A DNA stretch of 64,000 bases from the NCBI GenBank assembly GCA_903901055.1, contig CAIUPO010000063.1:62001-126000 (forward strand), written 5' to 3'. This DNA comes from an uncultured Bacteroidota bacterium (GTDB taxonomy: Bacteria > Bacteroidota > Bacteroidia > JABEUT01). The notes beneath the pieces were generated by a model. The model was given only the letters and a program-made list of their open reading frames with translations. It was not told where the DNA came from and did not search any database. Within the stretch, counting starts at the first letter, position 1. Each line of letters begins with the position of its first letter. Of the stretch, positions 38,981 to 49,048 are shown piece after piece. Both the position numbers and the translations under genes were made by a program.

Positions 38981-39805
38981 CTACAATCCGAATTCCCGTA
39001 TTATCCCCAGTTGGATAATATAGTTTTTCACGTTTATAACATTGCCGGATACACGGCTTCCATCCTGATAGCTGACAGCATCAGCAGGAGAAATACTATG
39101 TACATAAAAAGTCACCTTTTCATGGTAATAAAACACATAGTTATAATATGCCCCCACGTAAAAATCCCACTTTGAGCCTCTATACATGAACTCAGCTCCG
39201 GGAGCGACAGAGAAAATATCGTTCACATATTTCACATTTTTAATGCTTGTTCCTACATTAACCCCATCAACAATAAACCCAAGTTGGGTAGTATCGAAAT
39301 AATCGCCATAACTATAAGTCAGATATTGGTAATACACATTCATTGAAAAATTCAAACGCGTAGTTCCTTTTGCATTAAGTGGAATATAATAGCCAGCACC
39401 GGTACCTATATTCCAATTCCATACATTGTGAATATACCCTACCGAGGCGTTAAAAAAATTAAGGGTTAAATGCTTTCCAAGGTTCTCCTCAAGCCCTAAT
39501 CCGATATTATAAAAGTTATTTATTCCACGTACATCCATATCATGGTGAAGGGTGGCAGAATAACCTAAAGGATTGTTCGATACATAATGAAACTGCAAAT
39601 CCTGGTTCAGGCTAGTTGCACCCCAGTCTGCTGCAAAAATCTTTACTCCTACAAAATTTTTAAACATGCCGTGCTCTCCTGTGTCGGCTACAAAAGCATC
39701 CTGGGAAAATCCTTTAACGGAAAATAAAAGCAAAACAAGCACCAGCCATAAGCACTTTTTTGAACTTCGCATCTTTTCTTTTATACCATTTAATTTCATC
39801 AGCAC
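38981..39805 (-). CDS. Outer membrane beta-barrel-like protein
   Basis: Signal peptide and alternating aromatic strands (FYVGAYYNYVFYYHEKVTFYV). Confidence 0.6.
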   Translation of the reverse strand: MLMKLNGIKEKMRSSKKCLWLVLVLLLFSVKGFSQDAFVADTGEHGMFKNFVGVKIFAADWGATSLNQDLQFHYVSNNPLGYSATLHHDMDVRGINNFYNIGLGLEENLGKHLTLNFFNASVGYIHNVWNWNIGTGAGYYIPLNAKGTTRLNFSMNVYYQYLTYSYGDYFDTTQLGFIVDGVNVGTSIKNVKYVNDIFSVAPGAEFMYRGSKWDFYVGAYYNYVFYYHEKVTFYVHSISPADAVSYQDGSRVSGNVINVKNYIIQLGIIREFGL

Positions 39806-39807
39806 TT

Positions 39808-40968
39808 TTATAAATCTTCGGCAAGATACGCCTTTGCCCTGTTACGCAAATTATAATCAAGCGACATACTTTCGGCATACGCACCAGTTGTACGAATTGC
39901 CAAAATATCGCCACGTTTGGTTTCCGGCAAATCCACAGCCTTGCCAAAACAATCGGAAGATTCGCATATAGGGCCGGTTACATCATACTTTAATGACTCT
40001 TTTCTTTTAGCCCCGGTAAGGTTTTCCATTTTGTGGTATGATTGATATAAAGCCGGGCGCAATAACTCAGTCATTCCTGCGTCAAGAATTATAAAGTTTG
40101 TCTGGACTCCTTTCTTCACAAATAAAACTTTTGAGATAAGTGAACCGCACTGTGCTACGATTGCCCTTCCAGGCTCAAGGTGCAGCTTTTGATTAGGTTC
40201 TGTTTTCAGGAACTTCCTGAACAGGCTGAAATAATTTTCAAAATCGGGCACAGGGCTTTTATCAGGATGATAATAATCAACACCAAGACCGCCACCCAAA
40301 TTAATATTCTCAACAAATACATTACGGTTAGCAAACCAGACCAGCATGTCATTTACCTTTAAACAGAGGTTTTTGAAGACCGTTAAGTCAGTTATCTGCG
40401 AACCAATGTGAAAATGTAATCCGATTAGATTTAAAAACTTCGATTTATGAATTGTTTTCAGCGTTTCTTCCAACTCCCATGCATTAATCCCGAATTTATT
40501 TTCTTCAAGTCCTGTTGTGATATAGTGATGGGTATGTGCATTAACATTAGGGTTTATGCGCAATGCTACACGTGCTTTTTTGTTTTCACTTTTCGCAATC
40601 TCATTAATTACTTTCAGTTCATCAATCGATTCACAGTTAAAACAAAATATGTTCTTCTTAATCGCAAACCGGATTTCCGAATCTGATTTGCCAACCCCTG
40701 CAAAAACAATTTTATCAGCCTTAAACCCGCACTCCGAAGCACGTTTTACTTCATTGCCACTAACACAATCGGCACCAAAACCGGCATCCTTTATTAGTTT
40801 TAAAATCTGCTTGTTCGCATTTGCCTTAAGTGCATAGTGCAATTCAATATCATATTTTTTTGCAGCCCTTTGCGCAGAATCTAACGTCTGTCGTAAAAGT
40901 TTCGTATCGTAATAATAGAAAGGGGTTTCAATCCCGTTAAACTTCTTAAGCAATGATGCGTTGAACAT
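39808..40968 (-). CDS. lysA: Diaminopimelate decarboxylase
   Basis: TPFYYYDTKLL; HYALKANAN; LHFHIGSQI; NLGGGLGVDY; LEPGRAIV. Confidence 0.96.
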   Translation of the reverse strand: MFNASLLKKFNGIETPFYYYDTKLLRQTLDSAQRAAKKYDIELHYALKANANKQILKLIKDAGFGADCVSGNEVKRASECGFKADKIVFAGVGKSDSEIRFAIKKNIFCFNCESIDELKVINEIAKSENKKARVALRINPNVNAHTHHYITTGLEENKFGINAWELEETLKTIHKSKFLNLIGLHFHIGSQITDLTVFKNLCLKVNDMLVWFANRNVFVENINLGGGLGVDYYHPDKSPVPDFENYFSLFRKFLKTEPNQKLHLEPGRAIVAQCGSLISKVLFVKKGVQTNFIILDAGMTELLRPALYQSYHKMENLTGAKRKESLKYDVTGPICESSDCFGKAVDLPETKRGDILAIRTTGAYAESMSLDYNLRNRAKAYLAEDL

Positions 40969-40974
40969 AAATGA

Positions 40975-42297
40975 TTATCTTTTTATTTTAAATAATCCTT
41001 CATTCAAAGACAGCAGGGCATCATTTTTGTGCTCAGAGCTAACAAGAATAGATATATTGTTTTTACTTCCGCCATACGAAATCATCCGGATAGGAACATC
41101 TTTCAGCGACTCAAAAATTTGTACCGCATACCCATGTTTATCTGCCAGAAAGTCGCCAACAATGCATATTATAACCTGGTTCAACTCTACATCCACAGTT
41201 CCGTAAGTTTCCAATTCCTTAATTATATCGTCAATATGGCTATTGTCATCAATGGTAAGAGAAACGGCTACCTCCGAAGTCGTAATCATATCGATTGGTG
41301 TTTTATACCTTTCAAATACCTCAAACACACTTTTAAGAAACCCATACGCCATCAACATTCGCGTCGACTTTATTTTAATAACAGTTATCTTACCTTTTGC
41401 CGCAACTGCTTTTATTGAATCGCCCGAAGCATTCCTGCTTATAAGCGTTCCTTTTGCTTCAGGCTGCATTGTATTGAGCAACCTTACAGGCACATTTCTT
41501 TTTTTAGCTGGGCGTATACAATAGGGGTGCAATATTTTCGCACCGAAATAGGCCAACTCAGCAGCTTCATCAAACGAAAGTTCCGCTATTGGAAAGGTTT
41601 TGGGAACAATGCGAGGGTCGTTATTATGCATACCGTCAATGTCTGTCCATATTTGAATTTCGGATGCATTTATGGTAGCCCCAACTAGCGAAGCAGTATA
41701 GTCACTGCCGCCTCTTTTCAGATTGTCCACTTGTCCGAATGGGTTGCGGCAAATGTATCCTTGCGTAATAAACAACTCACTATTCGGATGCTTTGCCAAC
41801 TCCCTTTTCAAATGCTCTTCAATATACGCAAGGTCGGGTTCGCCATCTTTGTCAATACGCATGAAATTGAGCGCCGGCAATAATATAGAAGGTATTTTTT
41901 GTTCTTCGAGATAAAAGTGAAACAAGGCGGTTGATAGTAATTCACCTTCTGCAAGAATCGTTTTTTCTTCATTATGGGTGAACATATCCATTGTAAAGGA
42001 CCTGAGTAAATTAAAATGTTCAAAAATCAACTCCTTTCCCTTGCTTTTATAATCATCCGATTTAAAAAGTTTTTCAACTGTATCCCTGTATTTCGGTTCC
42101 AGTTCTTTAATTAATCGAAATGCCTCATTCAGGTTATGTGCAAAAAGGGCATTGGTAATTTTCACCAATTGGTCAGTTGTACCTGACATGGCTGATAGGA
42201 CAACAATTTTTTTTCCGGGATAATCCACAATTTTGGCAACAGACTTCATACGCTCTGCCGACCCAACTGATGTCCCTCCAAATTTTAAAACCTGCAT
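40975..42297 (-). CDS. lysC: Aspartate kinase
   Basis: MQVLKFGGTSVGSAERM; RGGSDYTASLVGA; WTDIDGMHNNDPRIVPKT; ACT-domain C-terminus. Confidence 0.95.
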   Translation of the reverse strand: MQVLKFGGTSVGSAERMKSVAKIVDYPGKKIVVLSAMSGTTDQLVKITNALFAHNLNEAFRLIKELEPKYRDTVEKLFKSDDYKSKGKELIFEHFNLLRSFTMDMFTHNEEKTILAEGELLSTALFHFYLEEQKIPSILLPALNFMRIDKDGEPDLAYIEEHLKRELAKHPNSELFITQGYICRNPFGQVDNLKRGGSDYTASLVGATINASEIQIWTDIDGMHNNDPRIVPKTFPIAELSFDEAAELAYFGAKILHPYCIRPAKKRNVPVRLLNTMQPEAKGTLISRNASGDSIKAVAAKGKITVIKIKSTRMLMAYGFLKSVFEVFERYKTPIDMITTSEVAVSLTIDDNSHIDDIIKELETYGTVDVELNQVIICIVGDFLADKHGYAVQIFESLKDVPIRMISYGGSKNNISILVSSEHKNDALLSLNEGLFKIKR

Positions 42298-42339
42298 GAA
42301 TAAATAATTAAAGGCTACAAAAGTAAGAAATAGCTTAAG

Positions 42340-43530
42340 TTATTTGTGTACGATTTTTGTAAGCAGTTTTGAAAACACAGGGTTTCCGCTATGCGTTATT
42401 TTTCCGGTTTTATACATGGTTGTAATAGTAGGTTTGTGTTGCATGTACAAACTGTCGCATGGTTCCCGGTAGGTCATAATTATGGCAGAATAGGTTGTAT
42501 AGTCCTTACTTATTGATTCAGTATCCTTGCAATCCTCCAAACATTCATCTCCGCCACATTCTCCCGCAGTTAAATCATTACTGCTTATTATGTCGCCAGT
42601 TTTAGAATAGGTTGTCAGGACTGGATAGTATATTGAGGCTGGGGCAAGCCAAATAACGTGGTAGCAGTTTTCAGTATCCGAAAGCACAATAAAGCACTTT
42701 GCTTCTTTATACATGCTTCGTTCCATAAATTTAGTATCCATGAATAGTGCATTGCCTGGGTCAGACAGGAAATCCGGAAAATCCTCATATCCTTTCCCAT
42801 TAATACTTCCATTATCGGCCAGATTCACTGGTGGTGTTATCACAATAAAATTCTTAAGAAACCTTTGAAAAGCCATTTCTTTTGAATCTGGCATTGTGTC
42901 GGTACTTCCGGCTTGCACCTCAATTTCCTTCAAATCTGAAAATTGTGGCTTGCCGGTGTGCGATAGGATTCCTGTTTTATAGTTAACAGTTATTCTTGGT
43001 TTGCCCGCAATTGGGCGGTTGTAATCATCACAAGGCTCATAAAAATTTGTGTCAGCAGCATAAAAGGTATAATCTTTTTTTAGCACAATTGTTTCGCTGC
43101 AATGAAAACAAGGGTCAGGACCGCATCCACCCACACCTAACCAGTCCTCACTGATTTCTTCGCCTTGTTTGGTGAATGTTACAAGGCATGGTGCATAGGA
43201 AGAAGCAACAGGAGCCAACCAGATTAAATGAACTAAATTATCAGTATCTGGGAGAAAGCCGTAGCATTTTACATAGTTAAATTGGTCTAATTTCCTGAAT
43301 ATAGAATCGAGGAATATAGTATCACCCGGTAGGGTAATAATGTCTTTAAATGTGCCTCCGAGATTTTCATCAAAATCAACATTCTGTGCTACACGCATTG
43401 GAAGATTGATTACCTTAAACTTCTTAACGTAATTGCTAAACGCTGCTTTTTGCAAGTCTGCCTTTGACGGATTGTTACTTGAATTACATGAGAAGAAAAA
43501 AACAACCACCAAGGCCGCTAAGTATTTCAT
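42340..43530 (-). CDS. Lipoprotein with internal tandem duplication, unknown function
   Basis: FFFSCNSS lipobox; the two halves align (CYGFLPDTDNLVHLIWLAP vs CFIVLSDTENCYHVIWLAP). Confidence 0.6.
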   Translation of the reverse strand: MKYLAALVVVFFFSCNSSNNPSKADLQKAAFSNYVKKFKVINLPMRVAQNVDFDENLGGTFKDIITLPGDTIFLDSIFRKLDQFNYVKCYGFLPDTDNLVHLIWLAPVASSYAPCLVTFTKQGEEISEDWLGVGGCGPDPCFHCSETIVLKKDYTFYAADTNFYEPCDDYNRPIAGKPRITVNYKTGILSHTGKPQFSDLKEIEVQAGSTDTMPDSKEMAFQRFLKNFIVITPPVNLADNGSINGKGYEDFPDFLSDPGNALFMDTKFMERSMYKEAKCFIVLSDTENCYHVIWLAPASIYYPVLTTYSKTGDIISSNDLTAGECGGDECLEDCKDTESISKDYTTYSAIIMTYREPCDSLYMQHKPTITTMYKTGKITHSGNPVFSKLLTKIVHK

Positions 43531-43562
43531 TGGTATATTTGGGCATAAATTTAATTGATTCC

Positions 43563-44624
43563 ATGCAACTCAACACAATAATAGATAGTTTTCACGCACT
43601 TGGAGAAGAATTACGTAATTTTCTTGATGGAGAAGCCAATGGGAAGGAGCAATGGGAGAATTCATTATTGCTGGCCGAGCAGGAGAACCCATGGTTTACC
43701 CAGGCAAATATCAGGCTTGCATTAAGGGGAATATTGTCATGGTTAAATAGAGATGCATTAAATAAATGGCTCTCGGCATATCAGAAATTGGGTGAAGAGA
43801 ACAAGAGCCCTAAAACTATTGGAGTAGTAATGGCAGGTAATATTCCATTGGTAGGCTTTCATGATTTTTTTTGTGTATTAATCAGTGGCAACATACTTCA
43901 TGCCAAACTTTCCAGTTCTGATTCAAGACTTCTTCCATTCATTGCCAATAAGCTAATAGCGATTGAACCTCAATTGAAAGATAGAATTCAGTTTGTTGAT
44001 AAACTCAATAGACCACTTGACGCAGTTATTGCAACAGGGAGCAATAACACAGCCCGCCATTTTGAATATTACTTCCGGAATGTACCCCACATTATCCGTA
44101 GAAACCGCAATGGTATTGCCGTATTAGACGGCACCGAAACCCAAGAAGAACTTTTTGAACTTGGGAAGGATATTTTCAGCTATTTCGGGCTCGGTTGCCG
44201 GAATGTTTCCAAGCTTTATGTACCGGCCAATTATAACTTCAACCACTTTTTTGAAGCTATTGAACCTTATAAAGAGGTTATCAACCATAACAAATATCAT
44301 TCCAATTATGTGTATAACCGCACCATTTATTTAATGGATGGAAAAGTATTTACAGATAATGGTTTCCTTGCAGTCATTAATAATACCCACCTCTCCTCTC
44401 CCATTGCAGTGCTTAATTTCGAAGAGTATGAAAGCATTGAAAAGATTGGTGATAAGTTACTGGAAATCCGCGACACCATACAATGTATTGCCGTTTCAAA
44501 AAGCGTAAAGGCAAAACTAACCAACGCCGACTTGCCATTTGTTGGGATCGGTGAAACCCAGCTTCCTTCATTATCCGACTATGCCGATGGTGTTGATGTT
44601 ATTAAATTCTTACTGGATGTTTAA
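43563..44624 (+). CDS. Acyl-CoA reductase (LuxC family)
   Basis: VVMAGNIPLVGFHDFFCVLISGN; IATGSNNTARHFEYYF; FGLGCRNVSKLYVP; start trimmed from 43464. Confidence 0.88.
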   Translation: MQLNTIIDSFHALGEELRNFLDGEANGKEQWENSLLLAEQENPWFTQANIRLALRGILSWLNRDALNKWLSAYQKLGEENKSPKTIGVVMAGNIPLVGFHDFFCVLISGNILHAKLSSSDSRLLPFIANKLIAIEPQLKDRIQFVDKLNRPLDAVIATGSNNTARHFEYYFRNVPHIIRRNRNGIAVLDGTETQEELFELGKDIFSYFGLGCRNVSKLYVPANYNFNHFFEAIEPYKEVINHNKYHSNYVYNRTIYLMDGKVFTDNGFLAVINNTHLSSPIAVLNFEEYESIEKIGDKLLEIRDTIQCIAVSKSVKAKLTNADLPFVGIGETQLPSLSDYADGVDVIKFLLDV

Positions 44625-44701
44625 TCTGATAACCGGCATCTTTCCAAATCATTTATAGTTCGTATCTTCGTCGCAAATCGCTTACAAACTTTTATTCAGT
44701 T

Positions 44702-45442
44702 GTGAAAAGAGGAAATAAGGAATTACTTAAGATTTTTGCTTCAGTAGTATTAGCTGTACTCTTCAACTGTAGCGATACATCCGCAACTTCACCTCTGTTA
44801 TCGAATAACCCTTCCAATATATTCCTATCCGAAGATTACGGACCGGTTAAACCTGCCCAGCATATTGCCGCTTGCATGAATTTCGGGGAAACAACTTATG
44901 GGCATATTACCCTTGGTTTACGAGCAGGACTCTGTACTCTTTTTGATCCATTTCCCGCAATTGGATATGGCTTTGGTGCTGACATGCGAATACGGCTTTC
45001 AAAACATTGGGAACTGGAACCTTATACCGATTATTTTACAACCAGCATTTTGGGCAAAGGATACAGGCACCAAATAATTTTCGGGGGTAATATGCTTTAT
45101 ATATGGATTGAAAGGCCTTTCATACCGGGGCGGCTAACGCCGTTTCTTTTAGGCGGACTTAGTTATGATAATAATGATATCCGTTCCGCTGCGTATTATT
45201 CAGGTGAGTTTCAAAACTGGAGTCCATGGCTCAATTTAGGTTTTGGTGAACATTATTATTTTAATAAGCGGCTTGACTTGACGCTGGAGTTATTTTATTC
45301 TCTTCCACTGGCCACGCATCCAATATCATATTTAACCCCTGTTCCCAAAGGTGAAATATTGAATGTTAAAGATGTTGGAGGATTTCATCCGGGAGGCCTT
45401 TTTTTAATCCTGAGTTTAAATTATACCTTCGGAAATATTTGA
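44702..45442 (+). CDS. Outer membrane beta-barrel-like protein, GTG start
   Basis: Alternating beta pattern; GTG at 44702. Confidence 0.55.
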   Translation: MKRGNKELLKIFASVVLAVLFNCSDTSATSPLLSNNPSNIFLSEDYGPVKPAQHIAACMNFGETTYGHITLGLRAGLCTLFDPFPAIGYGFGADMRIRLSKHWELEPYTDYFTTSILGKGYRHQIIFGGNMLYIWIERPFIPGRLTPFLLGGLSYDNNDIRSAAYYSGEFQNWSPWLNLGFGEHYYFNKRLDLTLELFYSLPLATHPISYLTPVPKGEILNVKDVGGFHPGGLFLILSLNYTFGNI

Positions 45443-45520
45443 TCTTCGGCTGAGATTCATTGTGGACGAATTAATTCGCATTTCCTAAGCAACCCGATTT
45501 TAGTAAGTTTGTAGAAAACT

Positions 45521-46366
45521 ATGCATTCCAGTTCAGAAACAACCCAAGTAGCCAACCTCTATCAGTCCATGACGAATAGTGTATTGGTTATGGGTATTGT
45601 AAACATTACTCCAGATTCATTTTACGATGGGGGAAAATATTTTTCACATCAGGAGGCTATTGCACAATTAGAAAAACTTATTGCCGAAGGGGCTGATATT
45701 ATTGACTTAGGTGCAGCATCTAGCAAGCCCGGGGCAGAAAATATCGGAGCAGATGCAGAACTGGAAAGGCTGATACCGGTATTAGAATATTTAGTAAACA
45801 AGCATAAAAATATACCAGCTTCAATTGACACCTACCATTCTAAAGTAGCCCGCGAAACTGTAAAAAGAGGTGCATCTTTCATAAATGATATTTCCGGAGG
45901 AAGCCTGGACCCTGAAATGTTCAAAACCATTGGAGACTTAAAAGTGCCTTATGTTTTAATGCATATTCAGGGAACGCCAAAAACCATGCAGATTGAGCCC
46001 CATTACACAAATGTAGTGGATGAAGTTTTTGAATATTTCTCAACGAGAATAAAGGAATTAATGCATGCCGGTTCAGAACAGATTATTCTGGACCCCGGGT
46101 TTGGGTTTGGAAAAACTCTTGAACATAACTTCGCTTTACTTAAAAACCTTGAAAGGTTTAAAAGCCTTGGATTTCCAATAATGGCAGGGATTTCACGTAA
46201 ATCAATGATAAATAAAGTACTGAAAACAAAACCTGAAAACGCACTTACCGGTACCATTACACTCAATACAATTGCACTGTTGAATGGTGCCAACATCTTG
46301 CGCGTGCACGACGTTAAAGAAGCAAAACAGGTTGTTGCATTGGTTCAAAAAGTTAAAAGTTCTTAA
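45521..46366 (+). CDS. folP: Dihydropteroate synthase
   Basis: VMGIVNITPDSFYDGGKY; IIDLGAASSKPGA; DPGFGFGKTLEHN; GISRKSMI. Confidence 0.97.
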   Translation: MHSSSETTQVANLYQSMTNSVLVMGIVNITPDSFYDGGKYFSHQEAIAQLEKLIAEGADIIDLGAASSKPGAENIGADAELERLIPVLEYLVNKHKNIPASIDTYHSKVARETVKRGASFINDISGGSLDPEMFKTIGDLKVPYVLMHIQGTPKTMQIEPHYTNVVDEVFEYFSTRIKELMHAGSEQIILDPGFGFGKTLEHNFALLKNLERFKSLGFPIMAGISRKSMINKVLKTKPENALTGTITLNTIALLNGANILRVHDVKEAKQVVALVQKVKSS

Positions 46367-46449
46367 AGAAAGGACTTATATAATGCTCCGATAACTTACA
46401 TTCATTAACTTTATGAACTTTACAAACTTCATGTACCTTTAACTATTAC

Positions 46450-47229
46450 ATGCTAACCCTATTTATAACATTCCGTTTTATCGATGCAGTAGACATTCTG
46501 CTGGTTGCGGTTTTGTTGTATGAACTTTATAACCTTGTAAAAGGAACCACTGCAATCAATATCCTTACAGGAATGGTGCTCCTGTATGTTATCTGGCTTA
46601 TTGTGAAAGCCCTTAACATGACTTTATTCAGCAGCATTTTAGGGGGATTTATAAATGCAGGTATTATTGCAATCATCATCGTATTTCAGCAGGAATTAAG
46701 GAGATTCTTATTATTAATTGGCAAGACGGAATTCTTCAACCGCAGAAACTTCACCAAAAACTTCCTTATGCTTCAGATGAGTGATAAAAAGCCTTTGGAT
46801 GTGCATCCATTGATTAAAGCCTGCCGCAATATGAGTGAAAAAAAGACTGGTGCATTAATTGTAATCGCACACGATTCTGACCTTTCCTTTTATAGTCAAA
46901 CGGGTGATATTATCGATTCGAATATTACGGAATCTATATTGGAAAGCATTTTTTATAAAAACAGCCCATTGCACGATGGGGCTATAATTATTGAGAATAA
47001 TAAAATTCATGCAGTACGCTGTGTTTTGCCAAGTACCGAAAAATCAGAATTCCCCGTTCACCTTGGGATGAGGCACCGTGCCGCTGTTGGAATATCAGAA
47101 AAATCTGATGCCATGGCCATTGTTGTTTCCGAACAAACAGGCTCCATTTCGCTTGCCCATAACGGTGAACTAGAATACGATTTGTCTCCCGAAAAACTAG
47201 CCAACCTGATCCAGGAAAAATCAGGTTGA
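46450..47229 (+). CDS. cdaA: Diadenylate cyclase
   Basis: N-terminal TMs; SPLHDGAIIIENNKIHAVRCVLPST; GMRHRAAVGISEKSDAMAIVVSEQTG. Confidence 0.96.
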   Translation: MLTLFITFRFIDAVDILLVAVLLYELYNLVKGTTAINILTGMVLLYVIWLIVKALNMTLFSSILGGFINAGIIAIIIVFQQELRRFLLLIGKTEFFNRRNFTKNFLMLQMSDKKPLDVHPLIKACRNMSEKKTGALIVIAHDSDLSFYSQTGDIIDSNITESILESIFYKNSPLHDGAIIIENNKIHAVRCVLPSTEKSEFPVHLGMRHRAAVGISEKSDAMAIVVSEQTGSISLAHNGELEYDLSPEKLANLIQEKSG

Positions 47230-47244
47230 TAATAAGTAATACGA

Positions 47245-47694
47245 ATGGCAGTTTTCAGAAAGAATGCTTCTTTCATACTCTTAACACTTTTATTTAGTGT
47301 AGCGGCTTTTGCACAGGATACCTCTGTAAAACCAGTGCCGATTCAGGAATATCGACGGTATACGCCCCAGCCTGTTTTGCCTGAATTTCCGGGGGGCAAA
47401 GACTCGATGGCCATATTCATTAAAAATAATTTGCGATATCCAAAGAAAGCCCGTAAGCACCACATTTCGGGAATTATTCAGGTGAATTTTACCGTTTCAA
47501 CCGATGGAACCCTTAAAAATGCAACAGTTTTTAAATCACTTGGCTATGGATGTGATGAGGAAGCATTAAGAATTGTACATTTGATGCCCAAATGGATACC
47601 CGGGCGTAAAGGCAGGGACCCCATGGAACTGGATTATCATATAAATATACCCTTCGGAAAACAAAAACAAACAACAAAAAACTCTAAAAAATGA
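47245..47694 (+). CDS. TonB C-terminal-domain protein with signal peptide
   Basis: FPGGKDSMAIFIKNNLRYPKKARKHHISGIIQVNFTVSTDGTLKNATVFKSLGYGCDEEALRIVHLMPKWIPG. Confidence 0.85.
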   Translation: MAVFRKNASFILLTLLFSVAAFAQDTSVKPVPIQEYRRYTPQPVLPEFPGGKDSMAIFIKNNLRYPKKARKHHISGIIQVNFTVSTDGTLKNATVFKSLGYGCDEEALRIVHLMPKWIPGRKGRDPMELDYHINIPFGKQKQTTKNSKK

Positions 47695-48323
47695 AAAACA
47701 TTTCGATTGCACTGAACGCTGTCCTTTTAGTATTGGTAATAATTCTTTTTGTAATGGTCAATAATTTGAAAAAAAGTATTGGACAAGATTCAGGAAATTC
47801 AGGCAATGGTAGTTCAGTAGGCAAAAACAAACCCCTGCGCATTGCTTATGTTGATGCGGATTCAATAAACACCAATTATTTATTAATGAAGGATATCAAG
47901 AACCAAATGCAGGCAAAAGAAGCAGAAATACAAAACGAATACGGAGTAAAGCAGAAAAAAGCGCAGGAGGAATATCAGGCATACATGACTAAAAAACAAG
48001 CTGGCAACATTTCCCAGATTGATGATGAAAAGACCCAGCGCGACTTACAGGCTAAGCAAGCTGAACTTGAAGGATTGCAACAACAGCGCGAGGAATTAAT
48101 GAAGGACGCTCAGGACCAAACCCTCGAAATCCAGAAAAAAATTGAGAGATATATTGCCAACTACAACAAAAAAGCAGGTTTTGATTACGTATTATATTAT
48201 GTGAATGTAGGTGGAATGGTTCTTTATGCTAATGACAGCCTGGATATTACAAAACCAATTGTTGGCGGGCTTAATCAAGACTATAAAGACAGCGTTCAAA
48301 AAGCTGCAAGCCCTAAGCACTAG
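47691..48323 (+). CDS. OmpH/Skp-like periplasmic chaperone
   Basis: Signal anchor; RIAYVDADSINTNYLLMKDIKNQMQAKEAEIQNEYG then coiled coil; FDYVLYY. Confidence 0.85.
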   Translation: MKNISIALNAVLLVLVIILFVMVNNLKKSIGQDSGNSGNGSSVGKNKPLRIAYVDADSINTNYLLMKDIKNQMQAKEAEIQNEYGVKQKKAQEEYQAYMTKKQAGNISQIDDEKTQRDLQAKQAELEGLQQQREELMKDAQDQTLEIQKKIERYIANYNKKAGFDYVLYYVNVGGMVLYANDSLDITKPIVGGLNQDYKDSVQKAASPKH

Positions 48324-48969
48324 CAGTGCCTCCGGAAAATACATTGTAGAGTAAAACTCCTCCGCATACGATTAATGCAATCCCCATTATATAGTGGATT
48401 AGCAGCATCAAATTATGGGTTAATATTTTCCTTATCCTGTTTGCAATTAATGCTTTTACAAGGTCAAGAAAAAGTATCATCCCAAGGGTGCCGGCAAAAA
48501 ACTCAAGCACTTCGGTGCGTTGTGTATACACATGATGCACGTTGGCCATCACGCCAATCCACATGAACAAAACCATGGGGTTCAGAAGGTTTAAAGCGAA
48601 TCCCTTAGCAAGCATCAAAGGCAGTTTTTTGTTTTGGTTAAGCTTTGCGGCCATTTCTAGCCCCTTCTTTTCATCTTTTTCATCTTCATGCTTTTGAAGT
48701 AGTGTGAAAATTCCAAATGCAAATAATATGATACTGCCACCAATTCCTTCATATATTTTAACCTTTGGATTACTAAGGAATTGCTCTGCACCAAGGTATG
48801 CGAGGAATACAAAAAATGCATCGCTGATAGCAATCCCCAAAGCCATTGCTGCTGCCTGCCGAAACCCATTTTTAATACTTGTTTGAATTAAAGCAAACAG
48901 GGCAGGCCCGATGAAAATCACCGACATCGAAAATCCTAAAACTCCACCCTTTATTATAGTTGTAAACAT
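48313..48969 (-). CDS. LysE family translocator
   Basis: GGVLGFSMSVIFIGPALFALIQTSIKNGFRQAAAMALGIAISDAFFVFLAYLG. Confidence 0.85.
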   Translation of the reverse strand: MFTTIIKGGVLGFSMSVIFIGPALFALIQTSIKNGFRQAAAMALGIAISDAFFVFLAYLGAEQFLSNPKVKIYEGIGGSIILFAFGIFTLLQKHEDEKDEKKGLEMAAKLNQNKKLPLMLAKGFALNLLNPMVLFMWIGVMANVHHVYTQRTEVLEFFAGTLGMILFLDLVKALIANRIRKILTHNLMLLIHYIMGIALIVCGGVLLYNVFSGGTASA

Positions 48970-49048
48970 GTATTTTGGTTTGCCTCTTTGGGTCTAAAAA
49001 TACGATTTTTAATAACTTCGTAACTTTACATCTTAAAATATAAAAAAA

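Noticed and set aside
43464-43562. N-terminal extension of the LuxC-like protein
   Set aside because: Overlaps the start of the divergent lipoprotein gene; MQLNTIIDSFHALGEEL at 43563 is the better start.
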